From Methanocorpusculum sp. (GTDB taxonomy: Archaea; Halobacteriota; Methanomicrobia; Methanomicrobiales; Methanocorpusculaceae), in assembly GCA_017555685.1 (NCBI GenBank), contig JAFZFW010000045.1:1-5649 (forward strand): a DNA stretch of 5,649 nt. Reading direction: 5' to 3'. Below the pieces are notes generated by a model, which searched no databases, had not been told where the DNA came from, and worked only from the letters and a program-made list of their open reading frames with translations. Numbering within the stretch: the stretch's first letter is position 1; every line of letters starts with the position of its first letter. A program made the position numbers and the translations under genes. Below are positions 1 through 4,896 of the stretch, piece by piece.

Positions 1-583
1 CGTCACCAGAGGTTAAAATGAACGGCAGGTCGCGCTCGAGGTCGGAGATACCGTCGATGATTGCCATCATCTGATCAATATTGCCGCTTGCCTCCTTGAC
101 TCCGACAATGTTCGGGATAGTCTGTGCCATCTCAAGGATTAAATCGGCCGGGAGGTTCTGACCGGTTCTGCCCGGAATATTGTAGACAATCACCGGAAGT
201 CCGACATCGGCGATTTTCTTGTAGTGTTTTAAGAGACCGGAACGGTTTGGCTTATTGTAGTAGGGGCTGATGACAAGAACTGCGTCTGCTCCGGCGAGCT
301 TTGCACCAAGAGTCATAACGAGTGCTTCGTCGGTGTTGTTCGAACCGGTACCGGCGATAACCGGCAGGCGGTTGCTTGCTGCAGAAACGGTTTCCTCGAT
401 TACGCGAATGTGTTCTGCGTGGGTCATAGTTGCGGATTCACCAGTTGAACCGCATGCGAGAAGCCCGTGAACTCCGCCCTTTACGACATGCTCAATACAG
501 TTGCGCAGACCTTCTAAGTCAAGCGACTGGGATGCATCATCGTTGAACGGGGTAATTAATGCGGGAATTACTCCTTCAAACAT
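1..583 (-). CDS. dapA: 4-hydroxy-tetrahydrodipicolinate synthase, partial (3' end beyond window start)
   Basis: It condenses pyruvate with aspartate 4-semialdehyde to give 4-hydroxy-tetrahydrodipicolinate, the first committed step of the diaminopimelate/lysine pathway, in the cytoplasm. The visible 194 residues start [13 protein letters not shown], the usual N-terminus of the family, and cover about two thirds of a normal protein of around 290 residues. Family landmarks are in order: CGSTGES (44-50), SPYYNKP (106-112, with Tyr108 of the proton relay), YNIPGRT (134-140, Tyr134 catalytic and Arg139 binding the substrate carboxylate) and VKEASGN (162-168), where Lys163 forms the Schiff base with pyruvate. 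The first Thr of the usual GTTGES motif is Ser here, as in N-acetylneuraminate lyases; with the rest of the motifs intact, DapA remains the best call, though other members of this aldolase superfamily are possible. The ATG at 583-581 has only a weak ribosome site (GTGAT directly adjacent). It is divergent from the epimerase gene and probably first in its operon. Confidence 0.93.
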   Translation of the reverse strand, partial: MFEGVIPALITPFNDDASQSLDLEGLRNCIEHVVKGGVHGLLACGSTGESATMTHAEHIRVIEETVSAASNRLPVIAGTGSNNTDEALVMTLGAKLAGADAVLVISPYYNKPNRSGLLKHYKKIADVGLPVIVYNIPGRTGQNLPADLILEMAQTIPNIVGVKEASGNIDQMMAIIDGISDLERDLPFILTSGD

Positions 584-603
584 ATCACTATTATTTGGTC
601 TGA

Positions 604-616
604 GATTACATGTATC
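604..616 (+). promoter_or_regulatory. Weak candidate promoter element for the epimerase-Fic unit
   Basis: The segment contains TTACATGTAT, including the 8-bp palindrome TACATGTA (607-614). A TATA box here would start transcription near 635-640 and leave a leader of about 20-25 bases before the epimerase ATG at 661. The match to an archaeal TATA box is poor, and it is listed only because no better plus-strand candidate is visible in the spacer. Confidence 0.2.
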
Positions 617-647
617 TTCCGTTAGAAGGGTTGATGTAAAAGCACCT

Positions 648-659
648 CTAATATATTAG
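648..659 (-). promoter_or_regulatory. Candidate TATA element of dapA (12-bp perfect palindrome CTAATATATTAG)
   Basis: This perfect 12-bp palindrome lies in the 77-base divergent spacer and is the most AT-rich TATA-like element there. Read on the minus strand it would place transcription start about 25 bases downstream, near 625-630, giving dapA a leader of roughly 45 bases. It ends one base before the epimerase ATG, too close to be that gene's own TATA box. A repressor operator is another possibility because of the symmetry. The assignment is inferred from position and composition only. Confidence 0.45.
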
Positions 660-660
660 T

Positions 661-1587
661 ATGAAGTGCATTGTCACCGGCGGAGCGGGCTTTATCGGCT
701 CCCATCTGGTCGATTTATTAGTCTCGCAGAACCACGAGGTCGTTGTTATTGATTCGATGGTCGCAGGCCGTATGGCGAACCTGGAGGAGAATCTTCCACT
801 CATCACGGTTATCCACAAGGATCTGTTAGAGGACGGCTGGCAGGATGCGTTTGCCGGCGCAGACCGTGTGTATCATATCGCTGCAGACCCGGATGTCAGA
901 GGCTCTGCACGCAAGTCCTTTGAAGTCTACGAAAACAACGTAACCGCAACTGTCCGGGTTCTCGAGGCAATGAAGGAGCATGACGTAAAAGAGATCGTCT
1001 TTACGTCCACCTCCACCGTCTACGGAGAGGCTTCTGTCATTCCGACGCCGGAGACCTACTCCCCGATGATTCCGATCTCCATCTACGGAGCAAGCAAACT
1101 CGCCTGTGAGGCCATGATCTCCTCCTATGCCGCAACCTACGGCTGGAATGCCTGGGTATACCGGTTTGCCAATATCATCGGCTCGCGCAGTACGCACGGT
1201 GTCATCTATGATTTCGTGCAGAAGCTTCGGGCCAACCCGGCAGAACTCGAAATCTTAGGCGACGGCAGCCAGTCGAAGTCCTACCTCTCTGTTGAAGAGT
1301 GTGTAAAAGCAGTCGTCTTCGCACCGGAAATCTCCCATGAGACGTTTAACTTCTTCAACATCGGCTCGGAAGACTGGGTTACTGTCAAGCGCATCGCAGA
1401 ACTGGTCGTTGAAGAGATGGGACTTACCAATGTCAGATTCAACTTCACCGGCGGAGACCGCGGATGGGTCGGCGACGTTCCAAAGATGCAGCTCTCTGTT
1501 GACAAACTCAAGTCCTTCGGCTGGAACCCGGGCGTAACGTCCGAGGATGCGGTTCGCGCAGCAATCCGCGCAACACTGGAAGAGTAA
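661..1587 (+). CDS. NAD-dependent epimerase/dehydratase, UDP-glucose 4-epimerase (GalE)-like
   Basis: This 308-residue extended short-chain dehydrogenase most likely interconverts UDP-sugars such as UDP-glucose and UDP-galactose using tightly bound NAD, feeding surface glycan or glycoprotein synthesis in the cytoplasm. The Rossmann motif TGGAGFIGSH is at 6-15, with the acidic residue Asp31 after strand 2 that reads the NAD ribose. HIAADPDVR (72-80) is the archaeal-style version of the loop after strand 4. The catalytic set is Thr117 in FTSTSTVYGE (114-123), in the place of the usual Ser, and Tyr142 and Lys146 in YGASK. The C-terminal substrate domain carries GGDRGWVGDVPK (264-275), typical of archaeal GalE-like proteins. 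Length is normal and nothing is broken. The start is fixed by the glycine motif at residue 6, yet no clear ribosome binding site precedes it. The Fic gene follows 10 bases after its stop. The exact sugar cannot be told from sequence alone; a nucleotide-sugar dehydratase is less likely. Confidence 0.88.
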   Translation: MKCIVTGGAGFIGSHLVDLLVSQNHEVVVIDSMVAGRMANLEENLPLITVIHKDLLEDGWQDAFAGADRVYHIAADPDVRGSARKSFEVYENNVTATVRVLEAMKEHDVKEIVFTSTSTVYGEASVIPTPETYSPMIPISIYGASKLACEAMISSYAATYGWNAWVYRFANIIGSRSTHGVIYDFVQKLRANPAELEILGDGSQSKSYLSVEECVKAVVFAPEISHETFNFFNIGSEDWVTVKRIAELVVEEMGLTNVRFNFTGGDRGWVGDVPKMQLSVDKLKSFGWNPGVTSEDAVRAAIRATLEE

Positions 1588-1590
1588 GGA
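1586..1590 (+). promoter_or_regulatory. Ribosome binding site deciding the Fic gene start
   Basis: AAGGA overlaps the TAA stop of the epimerase and sits seven bases before ATG 1598. It supports that start, and re-initiation after the epimerase, over the earlier in-frame ATG at 1547. Confidence 0.6.
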
Positions 1591-1597
1591 ATTACGC

Positions 1598-2449
1598 ATG
1601 AATACAAAGTTCAGAATAGAAAAGCGCTCGGGAAAGAGCGGTGACAAATATTATCTGGTGTATGCAGTTTCCACACCAAAACGCAAGACAAAAATCTCCC
1701 GCCTGATTAAGACCGGTGATGCACCAACCAACGAGGAGTTCGCGGCAGCAGTTCAGCAGTATACTGCAGAGTTTACCACCCGTGCCGCAGAGAAATATGC
1801 GGAGTTCCGCGCCGAAGAGCTGTTCTATCAGTATATCCCGCCGTTTTTAGGAAAGGGACTGGAGAAGACGCACTATCTCTACAACAATCACTTATCCCAT
1901 CTCTCTGATGCAGAACGCGAGGATTACGAGGAGCTCTACGATGCGAAATATATCGCCGGAACTGCCGGTCTTGAGGATATCGCAGCAGGCTCGGAAAAGC
2001 TTACCCGCAACTTCCGTCTGGTGAAAACCTGCCGCGAAACAGCAGTGGAGAAGGTCACCCCGGAGTTTATCCGGGAAATCCACAGCCTCATCTTCATGGA
2101 GCTTCCGGAAGAGACCGGCGTGTTCCGTGAGGAGGGAAATGTCGAGATTCGCCTGCAGATGACGCTTGACGAGTATTACCGCAAGGTAGAAAACGGATAT
2201 TGTGCGTTTGAGCAGGCAGTTCTCTTCCTCTACCGCTTCCTCGTCATCCATCCGTTTGAAACCGGAAACGGACTGGTGGGAAGAGAAATCTTCAACTTCC
2301 TGCTGGAGTGCGAAGGATACCCGCGTCTGGTCTTCCCGTCGGCATTTTCCAAGCTCTATTCAATGGCTCTGGACTTCGGAGACCAGAAGGATTACCAGCG
2401 TATGGTAGCCACATTCGCATCGATTCTGATGCGGCAGAACATCAACTAA
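1598..2449 (+). CDS. Fic-family protein with degenerate active-site motif
   Basis: Fic domains usually transfer AMP from ATP to a hydroxyl on a target protein. This 283-residue protein has a basic, beta-rich N-terminal segment (about 1-45) of a type I associate with archaeal Fic proteins, a helical linker, and a Fic core from about 105 to 275. GVFREEGNVEIR (174-185) matches the conserved G-x-[FY]-R strand region of Fic folds. The signature is HPFETGNGLVGR (218-229), against the consensus HPFx[D/E]GNGRxxR. His218, Gly223-Asn224-Gly225 and Arg229 are kept, but the metal-binding acid is Thr222 (Glu221 is one place earlier) and the first Arg is Leu226. Activity may therefore be altered or lost. 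ATG 1598 is chosen over an in-frame ATG at 1547 because AAGGA (1586-1590) lies seven bases upstream and the longer form would overlap the epimerase by 41 bases. It is probably co-transcribed with the epimerase; no functional link is known to me. Confidence 0.88.
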   Translation: MNTKFRIEKRSGKSGDKYYLVYAVSTPKRKTKISRLIKTGDAPTNEEFAAAVQQYTAEFTTRAAEKYAEFRAEELFYQYIPPFLGKGLEKTHYLYNNHLSHLSDAEREDYEELYDAKYIAGTAGLEDIAAGSEKLTRNFRLVKTCRETAVEKVTPEFIREIHSLIFMELPEETGVFREEGNVEIRLQMTLDEYYRKVENGYCAFEQAVLFLYRFLVIHPFETGNGLVGREIFNFLLECEGYPRLVFPSAFSKLYSMALDFGDQKDYQRMVATFASILMRQNIN

Positions 2450-2460
2450 ACCCTTTTTTT
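2450..2460 (+). terminator. Poly-T terminator after the Fic gene
   Basis: A run of seven T (2454-2460) begins five bases after the Fic stop codon. Archaeal RNA polymerase commonly terminates at such T-tracts without needing a hairpin, so this is likely the end of the epimerase-Fic transcript. Confidence 0.6.
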
Positions 2461-2487
2461 CTGTGGAACACTGCAGCAAATACTGAT

Positions 2488-2512
2488 AAAAAAGAAAAGC
2501 CGGGTGTCCGGC
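2488..2512 (-). terminator. Hairpin plus T-tract terminator of the SPFH operon
   Basis: On the minus strand, GCCGG-ACAC-CCGGC forms a perfect 5-bp GC stem (2512-2499) followed at once by TTTTCTTTTTT (2498-2488). The hairpin begins two bases past the TAA stop of the SPFH gene. It has the layout of a bacterial intrinsic terminator and, with the T-run for the opposite strand, separates the two convergent units. Confidence 0.75.
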
Positions 2513-2514
2513 GG

Positions 2515-3708
2515 TTACTGTTTTTCTCCGCACTCAGGACAGAACTTTGCTCCCGGTGCTAACTCTGCTCCGCATTTACTGCAGACAGGACTGCCCATCT
2601 TCTTCCCGCACTCCGGGCAGAACTTTGCACCCGGAGGCACTGCAGCCCCGCATTCCGGACAGAACGAGCCGGAAGCCTGCTTTTCTCCGCATCCAGGACA
2701 GAACTTTGCCCCGTCCGGAACTGCGGTTCCGCACTTTGCACAGGCTTTTCCTGCCGGTGCTGCAGTCTGCGGCTGAGCCTGACCAAACGGTGCAGGAGCT
2801 CCTCCTGCCCCGCTCATTCCCTGCATCATCATCGAACCCATGCCCATACCGGCACCCATTCCGGCACCCATCATGGCAAATCCTGCGCCTTCTCCGCCCT
2901 GAGCTGCGCCGACTCCCATGTTTTCGATGGCCTTTCCGGCACTGTACTGCATGTAGTTCACGCCAAGAGCAGACATAGCACCGCGCTTGTTTATGGCCTC
3001 CTGAACCTCTTCAGGCATGCTGATGGTAAGGCCGGAGAACTTCATGATCTTCAGACCATAGCTCTCGGTCTCTGCTGTCAGCTTGGCAAGACAGAGCTGT
3101 TCAATCTCCTGCAGGTAGGCAGGCATATCCAGAACGCCCATCTGCTTCTTTGCCTTAAGCTCGCCTAAGATGTCGTTTAAGACCATCACAATCTGGTTCT
3201 TGAGCCAGTCGACGACCTCTTCGGACTTGGTCAGACCCTTGGTTCCGACGAACTGGGTAATCAGGAGCATCGGGTCTGCAATCTTATAGGCGAACTGACC
3301 GAACATTCTCAGCTGTACTACGCCGAAGTCGGTGTCGCGGAAGGCAAGCGGCTGGGAAGTGCCGAACTTATCCCTGAACTCGCGTTTCTGCACCCAGTAG
3401 AACTCACCGATCTGGACATTACCCATGGTCGCGCCAATGATGTCTTTTAAGATCGGGATGTTCTGTGTGGTTAATGCATATCTGTCCGGACGGTCAAAGA
3501 CCGCAAGCGCCTTTCCGTCGCGGAAGAAGATTCCGTACTCGTCTTCTCTTACGAGAACGTTGTCGTTTAAGATGATGTTGCGCGGAAGCCGCCAGATGAG
3601 GTTATCTCCTTTGTAATCCTCAACCCAGTAGAATCCTGCACGTGCGTCAGCCCCCTCGATATCCGAGCCGGAGCCGATCTTCTGATTTACCTTGGAAAAT
3701 AATCCCAT
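2515..3708 (-). CDS. SPFH (stomatin/prohibitin) domain protein with three C-terminal zinc ribbons, YdjI-like
   Basis: SPFH proteins oligomerise into membrane-associated scaffolds. The 397 residues comprise an N-terminal segment (1-48), an SPFH/band 7 domain (about 50-245) with family-typical stretches such as RYALTTQNIPIL (76-87) and FGTSQPLAFRDTDFG (115-129), a Met/Gly/Ala-rich linker then a Pro/Gln/Ala stretch (about 264-320), and a zinc tail. The tail holds six CxxC knuckles: C323/C326, C337/C340, C350/C353, C364/C367, C376/C379 and C390/C393. These make three four-Cys ribbons with identical 10-residue gaps between knuckles. The layout matches COG4260, which includes B. subtilis YdjI, often labelled 'virion core protein-like'. 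No membrane helix is visible, so membrane contact would be peripheral or through partners. ATG 3708 directly abuts the stop of the upstream gene and has a strong GAGGTG site six bases before it. It is the last gene of the operon. Its biochemical role in archaea is not known to me. Confidence 0.9.
   Translation of the reverse strand: MGLFSKVNQKIGSGSDIEGADARAGFYWVEDYKGDNLIWRLPRNIILNDNVLVREDEYGIFFRDGKALAVFDRPDRYALTTQNIPILKDIIGATMGNVQIGEFYWVQKREFRDKFGTSQPLAFRDTDFGVVQLRMFGQFAYKIADPMLLITQFVGTKGLTKSEEVVDWLKNQIVMVLNDILGELKAKKQMGVLDMPAYLQEIEQLCLAKLTAETESYGLKIMKFSGLTISMPEEVQEAINKRGAMSALGVNYMQYSAGKAIENMGVGAAQGGEGAGFAMMGAGMGAGMGMGSMMMQGMSGAGGAPAPFGQAQPQTAAPAGKACAKCGTAVPDGAKFCPGCGEKQASGSFCPECGAAVPPGAKFCPECGKKMGSPVCSKCGAELAPGAKFCPECGEKQ
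2520..2720. repeat. Tandem zinc-ribbon-coding repeats in the SPFH gene
   Basis: AGAACTTTGC recurs at 2541-2550, 2619-2628 and 2700-2709, at intervals of 78 and 81 bases (26 and 27 codons), each within a longer similar block. The first two blocks (2530-2556 and 2608-2634) differ at only about three of 27 bases. The units encode the AKFCPECG-type second knuckle of each ribbon and point to internal duplication of a single ribbon. Confidence 0.75.
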
Positions 3709-4245
3709 TTATGCCACCTCAATTCCTGCAACCGTTTCCATTCTCCGGTCAAAGACGGAAGAGAACTCCATGATGTCGTTTTTCAGCGTAAAAAGCACGG
3801 TCTTTACCGCACCAAAGTCTCCGGCGTCAGCAAGCCCTCTGGCCTCTTTTGCTTTGAGGGCCAGAGCATTTACCGCTTCAAAGAGGGCTAAGTCGTACTC
3901 ATAGAGTTTGTTTAACTCATCCTCGCGGATTCTGACAGCGGCAGAGATGCCCGAGTATCCCTGCTCTGCATGGCGGATAGATGCTTCCAGTGTTTTTGCC
4001 TTCGAGAGAACACCGGCGATATCATTCATGATATCAAGCTCCAGGGCGTTTGCTGCTGATTCGCGGACCATTTCGACAGGAATCAGGACAGAGGTCTTGA
4101 AGTTGTCTGCAACCTGATTTCTCAGCATCGAGTCAGCGATTCTCAGGTCTTCCTTTTTCCGGTAGCCGGAGTATCCGGGAAGGAAGATCTGAATCTTCTT
4201 CAGGATACCGCGGTCTTCTTCTACTCTTTCACGTAAGTCAGTCAT
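3709..4245 (-). CDS. Helical hypothetical protein between zinc-ribbon and SPFH genes
   Basis: I do not recognise a named family for this 178-residue protein. It lacks membrane segments and cysteines and looks almost wholly alpha-helical, with charged amphipathic stretches (about 60-175) that could form coiled coils. The most distinctive part is FLPGYSGYRKKEDLR (21-35), followed by ADSMLR (37-42), a Pro/Gly/Tyr-rich turn leading into a basic helix; it looks like a conserved functional motif rather than a linker. Its stop codon touches the start of the SPFH gene, so the two products are probably made together and may interact. A PspA-like role as a helical membrane-binding partner of the SPFH protein is possible from context, but no PspA signature can be claimed. 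ATG 4245 has only a weak ribosome site (TGAGAT), and 45 bases separate it from the gene before, so it may be translated less efficiently than its neighbours. Confidence 0.75.
   Translation of the reverse strand: MTDLRERVEEDRGILKKIQIFLPGYSGYRKKEDLRIADSMLRNQVADNFKTSVLIPVEMVRESAANALELDIMNDIAGVLSKAKTLEASIRHAEQGYSGISAAVRIREDELNKLYEYDLALFEAVNALALKAKEARGLADAGDFGAVKTVLFTLKNDIMEFSSVFDRRMETVAGIEVA
3715..3720 (-). promoter_or_regulatory. Ribosome binding site of the SPFH gene inside the preceding gene
   Basis: GAGGTG on the minus strand doubles as the Glu-Val codons near the end of the helical-protein gene, and stands six bases before ATG 3708. The upstream TAA abuts that ATG, an arrangement that suggests translational coupling. 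Confidence 0.75.
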
Positions 4246-4267
4246 AGTTTATCTCAGTTTTTCAGTG

Positions 4268-4283
4268 TGTTCTTTTCCGAACA
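4268..4283. repeat. Short inverted repeat in the operon's only gap
   Basis: On the minus strand TGTTC-GGAAAA-GAACA is a perfect 5-bp inverted repeat with a six-base loop, in the 45-base gap between the zinc-ribbon and helical-protein genes. It could be a weak RNA hairpin or a protein site. A repeat this short can arise by chance. Confidence 0.25.
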
Positions 4284-4290
4284 GGGCGTT

Positions 4291-4884
4291 TCAGACACCT
4301 AACTGATAGCTAGTTGGTTTTTTGTACGCCGGAAGATAAAGCACTTTGGTTGAATTGACCGAAAAGTCATACTCCAGTTCCTGCAGTGTTCCGGGGATTT
4401 CTGTTTCATAGCGCAGGAAGATGAACTCGGCGTTGTTTTTCGCAGTCTCTGAATCCATCGTTAAAACGATGCGGCTTCCGTCCTTAAACTCCGGAATCAG
4501 CGTAAACTGCGGCTGGTTGACGGTTAAATCCATGTTCCAGACACGGGAGAACTCCTCCGGGATTGCATCGGCTGCACAGATATAGAAATCACGGTTTCCC
4601 CGCATCTGTTTTTGTCCGCAGATGGCCCGCGAGATGCCTCCGCCGGAAATCTTCTCGTGGGATACTCCGATATCCGCGTTGACAACCCAGAAGGGAACAT
4701 AGAACAGCGGCGATTCGCTTTCTACCGTCGGCTTTGCGATGGCAAAGCTGACCTTATCGGTCTTTCCTCCGCTAAAAAGCGAAAGACTTCCGCAGTGTTC
4801 GCAGATGAGCATCCGATCCCGTTCCCGGGATTTTAAGGGTGCTCCGCAGGAGGAACAGGTGAGGGGCTGTAATATTATTGACAT
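4291..4884 (-). CDS. Zinc-ribbon protein with PFW-motif beta domain, function unknown
   Basis: This 197-residue protein has an N-terminal zinc ribbon made of CSSC (C10, C13) and CEHC (C28, C31), followed by a domain that looks beta-rich. FYVPFWVV (61-68) opens that domain and closely resembles VYYPFWII of the protein encoded just upstream. Two more cysteines, C89 and C103, flank the middle. No membrane helix is visible, so it is probably soluble or a peripheral subunit. The ATG at 4884 is secured by an excellent GAGGTGA site four bases upstream that overlaps the stop codon of the preceding gene. The ribbon probably serves folding or protein contact, as zinc ribbons recur through this operon, but DNA or RNA binding cannot be excluded. 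I recognise no named family; zinc ribbon plus PFW proteins are often labelled hypothetical or, misleadingly, primosomal N'-like. Confidence 0.8.
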   Translation of the reverse strand: MSIILQPLTCSSCGAPLKSRERDRMLICEHCGSLSLFSGGKTDKVSFAIAKPTVESESPLFYVPFWVVNADIGVSHEKISGGGISRAICGQKQMRGNRDFYICAADAIPEEFSRVWNMDLTVNQPQFTLIPEFKDGSRIVLTMDSETAKNNAEFIFLRYETEIPGTLQELEYDFSVNSTKVLYLPAYKKPTSYQLGV

Positions 4885-4888
4885 TTTT

Positions 4889-4896
4889 TCACCTCA
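4889..4896 (-). promoter_or_regulatory. Stop codon fused to the ribosome binding site of the zinc-ribbon gene
   Basis: TGAGGTGA on the minus strand contains both the TGA stop of the membrane PFW gene and a near-perfect Shine-Dalgarno sequence, four bases before ATG 4884. It fixes that start and implies coupled translation of the two genes. Confidence 0.8.

Noticed and set aside
270..470. Plus-strand open frame of 66 codons
   Set aside because: Antisense to dapA, whose motifs are conserved through this stretch.
826..1197. Minus-strand open frame of 123 codons inside the epimerase
   Set aside because: Fully antisense to the NAD-binding domain of the epimerase and without family features.
1547..1597. 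Upstream in-frame ATG that would lengthen the Fic protein by 17 residues
   Set aside because: It lies inside the epimerase gene without its own ribosome site, whereas ATG 1598 has AAGGA seven bases upstream.
1255..1647. Minus-strand open frame of 130 codons across the epimerase end and Fic start
   Set aside because: It is antisense to a well-supported epimerase with conserved motifs; its composition follows from the coding strand and it matches no family I know.
1892..2251. Minus-strand open frame inside the Fic gene that could suggest an antitoxin-like partner
   Set aside because: It is the complement of the Fic core and has no ribosome site or antitoxin motif; no separate antitoxin gene is present.
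2504..2776. Plus-strand open frame with repeated SPHSGQNFAPG-like units, resembling a repeat peptide
   Set aside because: It is the antisense of the zinc-ribbon repeats in the SPFH gene; the repetition is inherited from the CxxC blocks, and no ribosome site or family match supports it.
4298..4316. Near-palindrome around CTAACTGATAGCTAGTT
   Set aside because: It is imperfect and lies within the last codons of the zinc-ribbon gene, so it is likely chance.
4612..4836. Plus-strand open frame of 74 codons
   Set aside because: Antisense to the zinc-ribbon protein gene, with no ribosome site and no recognisable domain.
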